Origin: Eucalyptus grandis
Lineage: Eukaryota; Streptophyta; Magnoliopsida; Myrtales; Myrtaceae
Length of the DNA stretch: 64,000 nt
Direction: 5' to 3'
Assembly (NCBI RefSeq): GCF_016545825.1
Contig: NC_052617.1
Location: 5,476,600 to 5,540,599 of the forward strand
In this document: piece after piece, positions 45,388 to 58,371 of the stretch
How positions within the stretch are numbered: position 1 is the first letter of the stretch
How the letters are laid out: every line of letters starts with the position of its first letter
The notes under the pieces: generated by a model
Seen by the model: only the letters and a program-made list of their open reading frames with translations
Database searches by the model: none
Told to the model about the DNA's origin: nothing
Made by a program: the position numbers and the translations under genes

Positions 45388-47524
45388 TTTGATCTTTCTT
45401 GTTCTCCTCTTATTCTTGTGAAGATAGCGAAAAATTCTGTAAAACGTGCGTCGAATCTTGTAGGGCGATAGGCTGACCTTGACTTTATTACAGTTAGCGC
45501 CTTGATAATATAATGTCCTGTAAAACGTGCGTCGAATCTTCATTTAGTAAGATAACTTTACGAGCAGTTTTAAAAGAGGAACTTCAGATCAGTGGAAATG
45601 CTGTCAAAACATTACTTATTTGACCTAAATTAAAGCTACGATGACATTCTAGCAAATCTATGAAAAGGGCAATTGAAATGAGAAACGATATACTTGATTT
45701 CGACACTGTTTCTCCTCCAGTAATCCTATGTCATTTTATCAAAGCAAGCAATTTCCTATCATGTCGAACATCTTCCTTCTAGAGCGCATTTTGAGTTTTA
45801 CTATGTTGCTCATCTATGAATAGATTTTCAGTTCTCTTTCGAATTGAATATGGGAAATGTTAATTGCTCAATGTTTGTAATCTGCTCGCCAGTAAGTTTT
45901 AGCACGTGCTTGAGCGCTTGAGTAGTTGTCATTGCCTATAAACAGCAACGCTAGCAACGCTCATTTCAAAGGATGACTTACGTGCCTAACTTAGAAAGCA
46001 GCAACATCTGGTGGTCTTGAAATGAGGAAGTAGCTTTACATGACGACATTCGACTAAGTGTCTTCCATAGATCCTGCAAGATCCTTGACTATATCCCTAG
46101 ACATTGTGCAGAATGCTAATGCTTTTGGGATGACACAAATATATGTAGTTCTCAGTGCTGTGTTGTCTTTTTCCAGCTTTCTGCTAATCGATCAGACAAA
46201 TTGAGTTAAGACATTGTCTATTGCCGTGCTCAATGCATATGCATGAACTCTGCACCACAAAAATCTCAATTTTGTCCTGGAGGTGCTCGTTCCTTCTTAA
46301 GAAACAGGCGGGTGTACCGCAAATGCTGTCATAGACAGAATACAAATCCAACTTTCATCACTGTTCATGTAGAAAAGAGCGAGGAATGGTGGAGCAACCC
46401 CACAAATCATTCCTATCCATATTTTCTGTAAGGGTGAAATGAAATGAATTTGAAAGCTTATTACATAGAACTGTCAGATGAAAGTGAGCTAAATACTAAG
46501 AAAATGCAAGTTTTGGAAGTTGGTTTTGCTTGAATTCATACAAGTCACCTTTGAATTAACAAATTAAACGACCCGACAATTTGGTAGACTTGCAATATAT
46601 ATTCAATATGTACTTTAGTTAAGCTGATTATAGAAAGAGGTAATTATCAAGCACTTGCACTTATGCCCAAAAAAAATACTTGTACTTTTCCTTCTTCTTT
46701 TTTTGGTAAGATTGCCCAAAATAATATTTTTGCAAATTAATTTGCTAAGATTTTATCTTATCTTCTTATTTAATAGTAGTACAGATATAAATAAATTAAA
46801 AGTACAGATGTACCATCTTAATCCTTTCATAGATTTTTATTGTGATCTGTGAAAAATTTGAAGTTAAATGGAAAATTTATTTATGTAACAAAACTACATG
46901 TACTTTAAATATAAAAATTGTAATTTCAAATAAAATTTCCAATATCGTGAATTATATCGACAATTTGTATCCTAAATGTCATTTGTAATTACCACCGTCT
47001 ATATTAAATTAACTAAATATACAAAACATAGACAGTAAATTATATGTCTACATATTATAAATGATTACCATATATAATGAAATGACTAAAGATATAATAT
47101 ATTTTAAGGACTTTTACTCAACATTATGGATTAATGTCAATATGAAACGACAAAAAGATTTTGATTATCTAAATTCTTTGCAAGATACCACGCTTGACCT
47201 GATTCTAGTGAGTTTTGTCCACACCTCAATTGAACCGTCAAAAGACGCAATTTTTTTTGTTTCCCGATGATCCTTTCTCCCTCTAATTTTAAATTCCACC
47301 TGTAAAATTCATATGTCGGTAGGACGATAACCATTTCTCTAATCAATCCGCAACTCCCGACGATTGCTATCATTGTCAACGCGAACTCACCCATTCGATC
47401 GGAGAAGACGAGAGTTTTTGAAATGTATGTGGAGCCAAGGCGATAATGGCGAAATGACACCACCATGGTACCTAATATTTTTTACTCGGAGAGAATCGAA
47501 TCCATAATTATTGTGGTGAGGTGA
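45388..47524. other. intergenic between MATE copies C and D
   Basis: 45388-46440 is duplicated after copy D (56068-57310), e.g. 'gcaaccccacaaatcattc'. 45430-45540 holds a short direct repeat 'cctgtaaaacgtgcgtcgaatctt'-like (45438 and 45511). 46440-47160 is very AT-rich with nothing recognised. From 47185 the upstream flank of copy D begins. Confidence 0.6.
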
Positions 47525-48075
47525 ATCAAGATTCCTAATGCTTTTTTGACATTACATAAATAAACATGCCAACAGATAAAAAGAATGAATGCAACTACTG
47601 TTGCCACTTTTGTCATACCTCGATTCTCGAACGTGTGTTCATCCCTCTCTGATTGATAAAATTTTGCGACTTCTCAGGACGAGTCGCCGACTCTTGTCTT
47701 TTATTGCACATGCCAACAGATTCTTGATGCTTTTTTACATTACATAAATAAACATGCCAACAGATAAAAAGAATGCAACTCACATTTGCCACTTTTGTCA
47801 CTTCTCAATTCTCGAGCATGTGTCCATCCCTCTCGATCAATAAAATTTTGTGATTTCCCAGAAGAACCGCCGACCTTTGTCTTTTATTGCACATGCCAAT
47901 AGATTCCTAATGCTTTTGACATTACATAAATAAGCATGCCAATAGATAAAAAGAATGCAACTACTTTGTCACTTTTGTCACACCTCGATCCTCAAGCGTG
48001 TGTCCATCCTCTCTGATCGATAAAATTTTGCGACTTTTCAAGACGAGTCGCCGACCCTTATTTTTTATTGTACAT
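47525..48075. repeat. three tandem ~185-bp units spanning the LTR/host junction
   Basis: Units start at about 47530, 47719 and 47902 (periods 189 and 183). Each unit joins about 85 bp of MATE upstream sequence (gattcctaatgc...gccactttt; compare 17855-17930) to about 100 bp of the LTR end (tgtcacacctcgat...attgcacatg). The copies are diverged by about ten to fifteen percent by eye. Confidence 0.85.
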
Positions 48076-51000
48076 GTGAAAGCGAATAATAAATCCCTAA
48101 CAATAATCATCTCGAGATAGAAAAGCAGGACAACAAATTCACAAACAAACATGCTTTTATAAACATATTAAGTCATGTACAAGAACATATGCTCAAAAGA
48201 TTTTAAGAGACATTTCTCCAAAAGAAGTTGACCTAACCGACCTAGTCCCCTCAGCTAGGCTCCGGATCCACCACTCTGCGATCTTGAAAATTTAAGCTCA
48301 CGGAGTGAGATATAAATTTCAGTAAATTCACGCTTTAAACCCCGATTAGGAGGGTAATACGCCTAAAAGCGTCATAATCACACAATCACACAATCATAAA
48401 GATTTACCTCATCTCATATTCACTCTACAGGTCAATACAATTTATATCACAAATAGCCATAAAGATATGAGCAACAATTAAGTTCATCAATAGGAACGCC
48501 ATACTCAATATAACAAAGCACAATGGTCCTGATTATAGAGCCAAATTGTTATGACACGTCCCATACAGTGCCACACAATTTTGTCCCATAATCCGATGCG
48601 TTCAACTCAATTAATCATGCATTCCTAGTTTTGATCTCGACATATAGCATGGCTTACTTTATGTTCGGCAGTCTTCTAGCGTAGTTAGGCATTGTTTCAC
48701 TTCATTGAGCACGACATCGTCATTTCCCAAATGAGCATAGGTTCAGAATCTACTACGACCGGCATCTCGTTGTCTAAGGGTGTTCCATATAAGGATAACA
48801 TCCAATTTAACAGCCTGGGACGATTTCTCTTAACCAACACAGGCACCGTGCATTGCACTCAAATATCTCCATTAAAATGGTGAATCTAGCCTATTTTCTT
48901 CGCATTAGAAATACTCGTGAAAATAGTCGTGTGTAGGTATACGGTCAACTCAACCTAGAAAAATTGATATCTTCCAATTTAAAATCCCACTGTTTTATAT
49001 AGTATATAAAACTATTTTCAATGTTAAAATTTGACACTCGGAATTTTCTGAATAAATATTGGAAATTCACCAATTTTGGAATAAATGACCAAACATCCAA
49101 TCCGCACTCAATTTGCACAAATTAACATTCAATTGTAGAAATTAACCACACCATTGCCAATCAGTACAAAATTCTAGTCATTAGCTATCCCTATCTAATT
49201 TCCGGAAAAATATTTAATAATTAAATAATTACTGAAATTAATTAAATAAATCAATTTAAATACCGAAAATACTAACCTAGGCCGAAATTGCTAATTTAAA
49301 TACCGAAACCCGAACCTATCTAGATAAATAGCACACCCTATCTAGGCCTTGATTAATTTAATCTAACCAACTAATATGCACAATTAACTAATTAAATCAC
49401 TAATCTAATCTAACTAACCGCCTAATTCCTAATTAAATTAAACTAAACATCCCTTAAACGCCATTAGTCTTCTAAGAATAGTTTAGTGCATAAACTAGCC
49501 AATTTAAAGTGAAAACCGGATCACCGTGACGGTGGCTGAAACCTAGGTAGCACGGACACGTTCAAAGGGCCTCCGTGTCGTGTCGGACACCCCGACACGT
49601 GTCCGACACGCTCGGACACGCTCGGACACGCGGTCAACACGTGTCCGAGTTTCCGACACGTGGTCAACTCTTTCCGACACGCGCGTTGGAGCGTGTCCGG
49701 AGGTTTGTGGGCGGATCCGCAGGTGCGAAGGGAAGAAAGTGATGGAGGGTGAAAGCAAGGGTGAGGGAGCTAAGGCGACGCCGCGAGCGGCGACAAGGAG
49801 GGCTCCGACCGCCGGCTGCAACACCGAGAAGCCTTCTCGATCGTCTTGGTTGGCTGCGACCGCCGACTGCAACGCCAAGATGGAAAACGGAAAGGCCGTG
49901 ATGGAGGGCTGGATGCGAGGCTACGACGGGCCGACGGCAAGAGGGTAACGAGGCAAGGCATCGGTGAGAGGTGGAGGCCAAGCGAGGGAGAGGAGAAAGA
50001 AGGCAATCGCCGATTGTTAGGGTTTTCAATTTTTGGAAGAATAGCAAGGAGAGAGAGGATGTGTCGACGGCTTCTTGGGGAAAAAGAAAACCTCGTGCAA
50101 TGCAGTGACTTTGGGAAGAGACGTGTGCAGGCGGTGGGTGGGGTGGGGAAATAAATGGATGGGACCATTTAACCCTAAAAAAAGTATTAAACATTAAATA
50201 ACTTTATTTTTTTCGGCAAAATCTGCAAAAGTTCTCTCTTTCTTTTCAAGACAATAAGAGAAATGGATCGAGAGCCTTTGCGTGCGTTGAATAACTTTAT
50301 TAATACATGTTATTAATATAGATTTATTATAGGCTTTTATTATTATTTATTTATTTATGAATTTGAATAAATTAATTTAAAAATAATAATTAATCATGTA
50401 TATATAAAGATATCTATTTAATATTTAACGTGTCGGAACGTGTCGAAATTCTATACTTTTTTAGAAATGACGTGTCACGTGTCGTGTCGTGTCGTGTCGT
50501 GTCGCGTGTCCGTGTCGCCGTGTCCGTGCTACCTAGGCTGAAACTTGAGGTTGCAGCGGTCGCCAACAGGGCTCGGACCGGGCCTAGAATCGGCCCAATA
50601 AATCTCAGCCCAAGCTGAGATTTGTTCTGGATTTGGGCTGGACCCAAGCTGGGCTGGGCTTACTTCATGGGCTCCAAGTGGGCTGCTGGACCAAAGCTGA
50701 AGATGCTGAATTTGTTGGGCTTCGAAAGGGCTGGAGTTTGTGAGCTTGCTGGACTGAACTGAGCTGACATCGTGTGGGCTGAAGATGGGCTGCTGGGGCT
50801 TGGCTTCAGTCCACGGGCTGAGCTTGTGGACTTGGGCCAAGATGCTGGATTCAATTGGATTGGATTGCTGGGCTTGCGAGCTGAGCAATCCGAAGCAGTG
50901 AAGGAGGCGATGCTGAGGACGCGGACGAAGAGGGCAGCAAGAGAGATGGGACCAGCAAGCATCAACGCGGGGCTTCGGTGGACAATTCGCTGGGGCTTGA

Positions 51001-52320
51001 CTTCGTGCCGCTCAAATGAAGACACGAAGAAGGTGGGGCAGCCAATTCGGTGGAGGTGGCAGCGAATAAAAAAGAGAAACAGCTTCGATGGACGCTGGAC
51101 TTCGATGGAGTGAGAAGCGGACGCGTGGGCTGAAGCTCGTGTGGGCTTGGAGGAAGATGGCTTCGAACGTGGCAGCTGCAGTTGCGTGGATGTCTTCGGT
51201 TAAGGGAACAAAGTATGGTGGAAGCTGCTGGTTTTGATTGAGGGACGGCTTCGGTGAAGAAAGGTTGCACGAAGGAGAGAGCTGCGAGGAAGAAATGAAA
51301 GCGAAACGTAAACAGGAGGGGTCGAGGACGAAGACGCACGAAGAAGGGGGGAAAAAGGGACCGGCTGAAGTGCTGGATAAACTAAGGACGAGGGGGCCAA
51401 AGTCAACATATTTATCCCCTCCATTGATTGCATGTCCCCTATTTCTTTCTTGAAGATAAATCCACTATTAAATCCAATTTTGACGCAAAAAATCCAACCA
51501 ACAAAACCGGCCTCCAAATTTACCTAATAGAAATTCAATTTCTTCGCAATTCTCTCCAGTTCGACGTTCGATTTTGCCAAGGAAAAAGCCCATACAATTT
51601 CCTGCAAGTCCCCTTCGCCATACAGCTCGATATGGAAGCCAAAATTTCCTTTAATTTGGCTCATCCGAATTTTCATTAATTTTCGAATCGTCCGAAACTA
51701 TTTTCCGCAAAAATCCTAGAATTTTTGAAAATTCTTCAAAGGATGAGTCAACGTTCTTAAAATAGATCATGAAACAATAGAACTTTCAATTTCTAAAATT
51801 AGGTTTGAATTTGCGGTTAATTTCAATTTGAGGCGATTTTTGCATGACCTACTATACTTGGATAACTTTTAAAAAATTTAGTGCAATTGACATGTGATCG
51901 ATTTATTTAGAGTCACAATGTACATCTTCAACTCATCGGCCACTCTCGATTGTCATGAAAATCTCGAAATTTCAAATACGGACATCGGATACAGAAATGA
52001 CAAAAAAATCGGTCTAGTGCCGTTCGACAAGAATTTTGCAATTAGGTGGAATCACCCATGCACTAATCACATATCTCTATCGAATCAACCTATCTTCGGT
52101 CTCTGATCAATTTTTGACGGTGCCGTAATGACCCTTGCAGATCAACACGATCGAGCAGTCGATTTCCGATCGAATTTTCAAGTCTATTGCATTAAAATCT
52201 CTTAGTGGTTTTCCCAAATAGTCTAGTTATCTCGTGAATGATCAACTCCGAGAATAGCACTATCGGCATAAGGCCCGATTTATTTAATCAAAACAAAGTC
52301 TGAAAATTTATGCTGTCACA
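47611..52320 (-). mobile_element. long Gypsy-like solo LTR (carries a hAT insertion)
   Basis: The outer edges are TGTCATACC/TGTCACACC (47611, 47796, 47976 in the triplicated junction) and GCTGTCACA (52320). On the minus strand the LTR starts TGTGACAGCATAAATTTTC and ends GGTGTGACA, as in Tekay/Del-type plant Gypsy LTRs. MATE upstream sequence lies on both sides. Without the hAT insert and extra junction copies the LTR is about 3.35 kb. No PBS, coding region or second LTR is present, so it is read as a solo LTR. Confidence 0.65.
49543..50536. mobile_element. hAT-type non-autonomous DNA transposon, 994 bp
   Basis: Terminal inverted repeats CTAGGTAGCACGGACACG and its exact complement end the element. 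The perfect 8-bp duplication GCTGAAAC flanks it at 49535-49542 and 50537-50544. Both ends carry dense GTGTCCGACACG-type motifs (49575-49690, 50430-50530). The interior has no transposase; its Arg/Ser-rich frames are composition shadows. An 8-bp duplication fits hAT. Confidence 0.88.
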
Positions 52321-53069
52321 ATTTCACCTGGAAGCTGGCTTTTCAATGAGCCAAATCTGAGTTGAAACCATTTGAAAAACTTCGGTCCAGGTTCATGCAA
52401 AACTCCTTTGCTTATCCTCATTTCATATTTATCACTACTTTTGGAGCCACTTCATTCTTCCCATGAAGACTGTCATGCCACACTGCATTAAGAAATTCCT
52501 AGTGTCTGTGACGTCTCGACATGAACACTATTTGCCGGTATCAAAATTTATGCTGATCTAAACGCAACTGAACAAAAATGGGAAATCCATCAATCATGTG
52601 CTTCGCCTTACCAAATTTTGGTGATGATTTGTTAATACGTTGAGCTGGGCATGATTGCCCCTATACTAGCACAGGATTGTCAATCATGCCATTTTAAATT
52701 TGATATATCTGCACTAGAGTTTTGGGTACTGTTACTCCTTTAAAAGTTCGTATGCCTTGTCCAAGCTAAGACGGTTCTTTTTTCTTTTTGGCTGAACCAA
52801 GCTAAGAGAGTCTAGTTATCGGAGCGGTGATGCGGTTCGCAACTCTAAACATGTGACGCGAGCACACAACCTCACTATCGATTAATTTATCATGAGTTCT
52901 CATCATCCAAAGCCATGATTCTTGGCATGTCTACACCAAAAGCAACTCTACTAGAAAATCCAGTCCCTCACTGCTAAATTTCATTCAAACTGTGTGTTTG
53001 GTTTACAGCTGATCTGGATAGGTAACGTTGTGTTGGGCATATAAGTGAACATAGGTCTAATTACTAGCC
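52321..53069. other. proximal 5' flank of MATE copy D
   Basis: Resumes the duplicated upstream region right after the solo LTR (GAAGCTGGCTTTTCAATGAG; compare 17935 and 41910). No ORF. Confidence 0.65.
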
Positions 53070-56067
53070 ATGGCAATGAGGGAGATGGGACTGAGAAGCT
53101 GCTGAAAAAATGGGTAGCAGTGGAAGTTGGTGATGGTGGCGAGGATGAGCCATTGAAGGACAGGATATGGAGCGAGACCAAAAAGATGTGAATTGTCGCG
53201 GCACCTGCAATATTCACCAGATTCCCCACCTTTGGGATTTATATCATCAGCCAAGCTTTTATAGGCCACATCAGGTCCACCGAACTGGCTGCCTATTCTC
53301 TGGTCTTCGCTGTCCTCCTGAGATTTGCAAACGGTGTCTCGGTATGCTTCAGTGTGTTTTCCATTACTTTAGTTGTAGATGTTTTCGCGTCATATAATCA
53401 TGTAGTGAGGTATCTTGCAGCTGTTCATCTTACATCAACATTTTTAGTTTGCAAAAGATTCCTTCTGTCTCTGTACTAATTGTTTATAGAAGCTTCTTAA
53501 GCAAATGTGCTCTTAGCCCAATACTGAATAATGAACGATTCTTTTTTTTTTTTTTTTCATGGAAGCAATCTTATGTCCCTCAAGTAGCAATGCTCAAAGA
53601 CATAAAATAGATGCCCCGGAGCACTGCACCGGTACCGGCTTCTCATGGAAGCAGCTCGTCAGCTTTTGGTCGACTTTTCAAATATGCTGGAGCCAGTGAA
53701 ATTGTTATGGTAAAAAGGCGTATAGGAATTGAAAGAGCAAAAAGGAAAATGAATTTGGAGTTGAACCTAGGCCATTTGCATTGTGCTGCACTTTGAATGA
53801 AACAATAATATGTTATTGTTGACAAAGAGAATAGCCAACAAGACTTTCAGTGAATTCACTAAAAACACCTCCAGGCATAGCTTTTTATCGCCCGTTAAAT
53901 GAACCTTGCATCGTGTAATTCAAGTGCAGTTGTTCAGAAATTTGAGTTTTGAAATGATTATAAAACACGCTACCATCCATGGAACTTGCAGCTTGGCATG
54001 GCGAGTGCGCTAGAGACTCTATGTCGCCAGGCCTGTGGCGCAAAACAATATCACACGCTCGGAGTGTACCTCCAGAGATCATGGATTGTCCTAACAATCT
54101 GCTCCATCTTTCTCATGCCTCTGTTCATCTTCACCACGCCACCTTTAAAAGCCTTAGGCCAGGAAGATGAAATTGCAAAGGTTGCTGGAGAAATCTCGCT
54201 CTGGTTGATTCAATCCTCTGCGCCTTCATTGTATCTTTCACCTGCCAAATGTTTCTCCAAGCGCAGAGCAAGAACATGGTCATTGCATACGTAGCAGCAT
54301 TCTCAGTGGTGGTTCATCTTTGCCTCTCGTGGCTATTGACCATGAAATACAAGTTTGGAATTCTAGGCGCCATGGCTCCCACCATTTTGGCATATTGAAT
54401 TCCTAATATTGGACAACTCCTGTTCGTGATGTGTGGAGGTTGCTGAAATACTTGAAAGGGTTTCTCGAGTTTGGCGTTTGAGGACTTGTGGCCCGTGATC
54501 AAGCATTCACTTTCACCCAGTGCCATGCTATGGCGAGGCAGCATTTCTTCACCGAGACATGAGATTTCATTCTAATTGCTAAATTTCTGTGTGGATCGAC
54601 ATTAGTTTAGTTGGTCTAACCATGTGGTGTCTACATTCTCTAATGTGTGATTATCTTTTGTTGTCGAATAAATGGTGCAATCTGAACACTAGCAATCTCA
54701 CAACAGAAGAGTATAGCGGCACATCCTTTCTTTTTCATACAAGATTATCACCGAATTCCTTTTCTTTACTAATTGTCAGTCACGAGCTGTGGTACAACAC
54801 GGTGTTGGTTCTTCTAACAGGCAACATGGAAAATGCAGAGGTTTCCATTGATGCATTCGCCATCTGGTAATTGTGATGCACTTCCGCTCTTTCTGCTCTG
54901 CAGTTTTCTTTCATCAAAGGCCTGTTCACTAAAATGAAATAGCATAATTTCATACTCACAGCCTCAACATCGATGGATGGGAAATCATGATCTCTTTTGG
55001 TTTCTTGGCTGCAGCAGGTTACACAAGCAAGAGTCATGACTCCTATTGACCATTAATTCCTCCTCCAGAAACTTTACCAGCAAATCTGAATTTTGTACGT
55101 TTCTTCCGCATTCAAGTATCTAATGAACTAGGAAGGGGGAGCTCAAGATCAGCAAAGTTCTCAATCATGATGACAGTGCTTACATTGTTCGCCATGGGAT
55201 TTGTTCTCTTCATTTCTTCCTCTTCTTCAGGGGGCGTCTGGCTTATATTTTCACTGACAACGATGAGGTCACCAATGCTGTGGCTGACTTATCGCCTCTT
55301 CTGGCTACTTCCATTCTTTTGAACAGCGTCCAACCAGTTCTTTCTGGTACTTCTCCTCCTTCCTAATCAGATGAATAAAAGCACAATATTACTTGGAGAA
55401 GTTCTTGATGGTTTTTGGTTATCACTGACATGAGTGAACATAAAGTTAATTGATCAATACATAAAATTTTCATAAAATTTATATATCGATCTATTGTATG
55501 ATGTGTGAATTAATATCAAATCATGGGTACCTGATTGTGAATGAACAATAGTCTCAAAATTTATTTATCAGGAGTCGCCGTTGGAGCTTATTGGCAGGGC
55601 ATAGTAGCATATGTCAACATCATAAGCTACTACCTAGTAGGGATTCCTGCGGGTGTCGCGCTTGCCTATTTACTAAGTATGCAAGTGAAGGTGAGCTACT
55701 AATTTCCTTCAAAGACGGTCTGCATTGACGAATTTGCATGTCAATGTGTGAGACACGCCAGAATGGGCTGAAGCTCTCGATTTGCATCTGCAAAATTGAA
55801 ATTTTTAACTCATCATCTGTCTTGTAGGGCGTGTGGGTCAGAATGCTGTTCAGAACTTTCGTTTAGACTGTAATGCCGATCGTTATTACCTGCAAAACCG
55901 ATTGGGATAAGCTGGTGCGCCATATTACTATTCTCCATAAATTCCTGATGATTTGAGAAGGTCAATGAATATCCATGTTGGTCTGCAGGTATCACTAACT
56001 CAAACACAGCGTTAATCGGTGGTTCGTGGCTGAAGAAGCATCAGACAAGGCTGGCACGGGCGTATGA
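53070..56067 (+). pseudogene. MATE / DETOXIFICATION transporter copy D
   Basis: Exon equivalents: 53070-53341, 53992-54532, 54780-54866, 54962-55017, 55109-55346, 55572-55690, 55828-55914, 55989-56067. Lesions: 1-bp loss at codon 4; TGG to TGA at 53189-53191; 1-bp loss near 54212; TGA at 54396, 54444 and 54453; exon 2 donor GC; 1-bp loss at the exon 4 end; exon 5 acceptor AG changed to CG; small loss near 55210; CAG to TAG at 55864. Most stops are G-to-A or C-to-T changes, typical of methyl-cytosine decay. The downstream exons remain recognisable (GVAVGAYWQG, VGIPAGVALAY). Confidence 0.93.
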
Positions 56068-58060
56068 TTCCATATTTTTCATTCTCCTCTTATTCTTGTG
56101 AGGACAACGAAACTTCTGTATCGCAATGGGAACTGACCTTGACTTCATTACAATTCAGCGCCTTGATAATAATATAATGTCCTGTAAAATGGGTCTAGAA
56201 TTGTCGATTAGTAAGATAAGCTTACGAGTAGTTTTAAAGTAAGGAACTTCAGATCACTGGAAATGCTGCCAAAACATTCTTATGCGACCTAAAATAAAAA
56301 TCAACGATGACATTCTTGCAAATTTTTGAGAAGGGTAATCGAAATGAGAAAGGACGTATTTTCATGATTTCCACACTGTTTCTGCTCCTGCAATCCTGTG
56401 TCATTCCATCAAAGCAAGCAATTTCCTATCACGTCGAACATCTTCCTTCCGAAGCACATTTTGAGCTTTAAATGTAGGAAATGTTAATTGCTCGATATAT
56501 GTAATCTGGTCGCGAGTAGTTTTAGCACATGAGCTTGAGCCTTGAGAAGTTGTCATTAATATATAAATGGAAATGCTAGCATGACGGCATTTGACAACAT
56601 TTGACTAAGTTTCTTCCATAGATCCTTTAAAATTCTTGTCTATACACCTAGGTGTGCCATACTGAGACGATGTGAGATTTGGTTCATTCTTGCCCCCAGG
56701 GCCCACGACATCCTAGAGTCAGAGCTGTACCTTATCTGAGCCCTCTTTGACCCCAGCGATCACTCCCGCACTCATCAGAGGATGACAAGATTATATGCAG
56801 TTCTCAGTCTTGTGTGTGTTTTACCGCATGAACTCTTCACTACAAAAATCTGCAGTTTTTTCCTAGGGAGTGATGGCTCCCTTTTGTGAAACCGTTGGTG
56901 CACCAAACATGTTGTCATTGACAGAGCACAGACCCACCTTGCTTCAGGAGGTAGATATGCTTGTTATAGCATGCCGATACAATGTGCGAATCTGTCGGGC
57001 GTCACACTGTTCAGTCTTCTGTAGTGGTATTCCTGGTGCTTTCGTTCGACATCTTGCAGAGTTTCTAAAGTTGACGATCCAGGCGTTCCAATGCCCCTAA
57101 TCACCTGTAGCAGGAAGGAGCTGGGTGTTTTTAAGACAGTGTATGATATGGGAAGCTGTGGAAGAGAATTACAGTTCATGAATTTCGTGAAGTGCATCAG
57201 ATCCGTAAAGCTTCAATCTTCGAAGAAGTTACCGGCTCATCCCAAGTTGTTTTCCGTGTCATGTAGACAGAGAGCGCGCAATTGTGAAGCAACCCCACAA
57301 ATCATTCTTATCCCTATTCTCTATTCTCTATGAGGTTGAATAGAAATGGCTCTGCAAGCAGATCACATAAAACTGTTGCATGGAAGTGAACAGAGTAATG
57401 CCAAAAAAGGGGAGTTTTAGAAGTTGATTGCTTGAATACACACAAGTCACATATGAATTTTGCCTCAGATCTTGACCTCCAATCTGGTAGCAACATCCAT
57501 CATTTACAATTGCAAACGACACTCTTGCCATCCTGCTCCTATGGAACCACCCCTCCCCACTTCAAACCGTGAAGCACCAAACCCATGATTGAATCGGAGC
57601 ACAAAGGTTAGAAAATATCCCCGGCATGAAAACTCGGCATGGCTATAGCTGTACACCGTCTCCGAACACCGATAGTGCAAAGCAGGTAGGTGAGCCTAGC
57701 CATGGACTCATCCCACTTCCCCGCACCTTGCCAAAAACCCGGCAGTCTGGTTGAGCTGCCGAGGAGGCATAGAATCTTGCGGACCGGCCCGAAACATGTC
57801 CGCCATGCCCGAGATTGACTTCGATGGCGAGCTTTGCAGCCCATTTTGAGACCCCCAAAGTGGAATGCATTGGAGATCAGACGCACCGAAGCCATGTCTA
57901 ATCGGGTCGTGGGCCTCGGGCGGTGGGCTTTCGGACCATAATCGGATCGGGTCCTGCGTAAAAAGAGAAACCTCCTCTCCATATCCAGCGCGCGGACGAG
58001 GGCCAATCGCCCAGCTGAAAAAAAAAAAAGGAAAAAGGGAAAAAAAAATGAAACTCAGCA
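56068..58060. other. intergenic: MATE-D flank and ERGIC3 upstream
   Basis: 56068-57320 parallels the flank of copy C, with an extra 120-bp block (56650-56780) not seen there. 57500-58010 is more GC-rich and has small minus-strand frames (57608-58061) that resemble no family known to me. A pyrimidine/purine run at 58019-58050 precedes the ERGIC3 leader. Confidence 0.5.
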
Positions 58061-58063
58061 AAG

Positions 58064-58095
58064 CCTATAAATAATAAATAAATAATAAATAAAAG
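58064..58095 (+). promoter_or_regulatory. candidate TATA box and (AATA)n tract
   Basis: CTATAAATA at 58064-58072 starts an (AATA)n microsatellite about 300 bp before the ERGIC3 start codon. The intervening leader has GAGA repeats (58267-58282) and a T run (58318-58330), common in plant 5' leaders. Confidence 0.45.
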
Positions 58096-58371
58096 ACGAC
58101 GCCGAGGGAGACCAGAGGGAGAGATCCGTCATTCTGTTTCCACATTGAATCGCATTTGCTGCGGATTTTACTCGGGATCGACTTCAACCGCAATTCAACG
58201 AGGCGTTTCGGGAGAGATTTTGCATCCCTCCGTCCCCTCCGATTCCGTTCAGGAATTCGACGGCGGGGAGAAGCGAGAGAGAGAGAGCGAGGAAAATCGT
58301 CGCCGCCGACGGAGGATTTTTTTTTTTTTCTTTTTCGGTGGCTTTGGGGGGAGGTTGTAGCCTAGCCGGAG

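Noticed and set aside
47525..48075. CRISPR-like or satellite array
   Set aside because: Only three long units with no unique spacers, each made of LTR end plus host flank.
49543..50194. Arg/Asp/Ser-rich frames on both strands of the hAT element
   Set aside because: They follow the GTGTCCGACACG motif array and GC-rich DNA; no transposase motif is present.
57608..58061. Three overlapping minus-strand frames of 75-132 codons upstream of ERGIC3
   Set aside because: No recognisable domain and they overlap one another; the GC-rich promoter region explains them.
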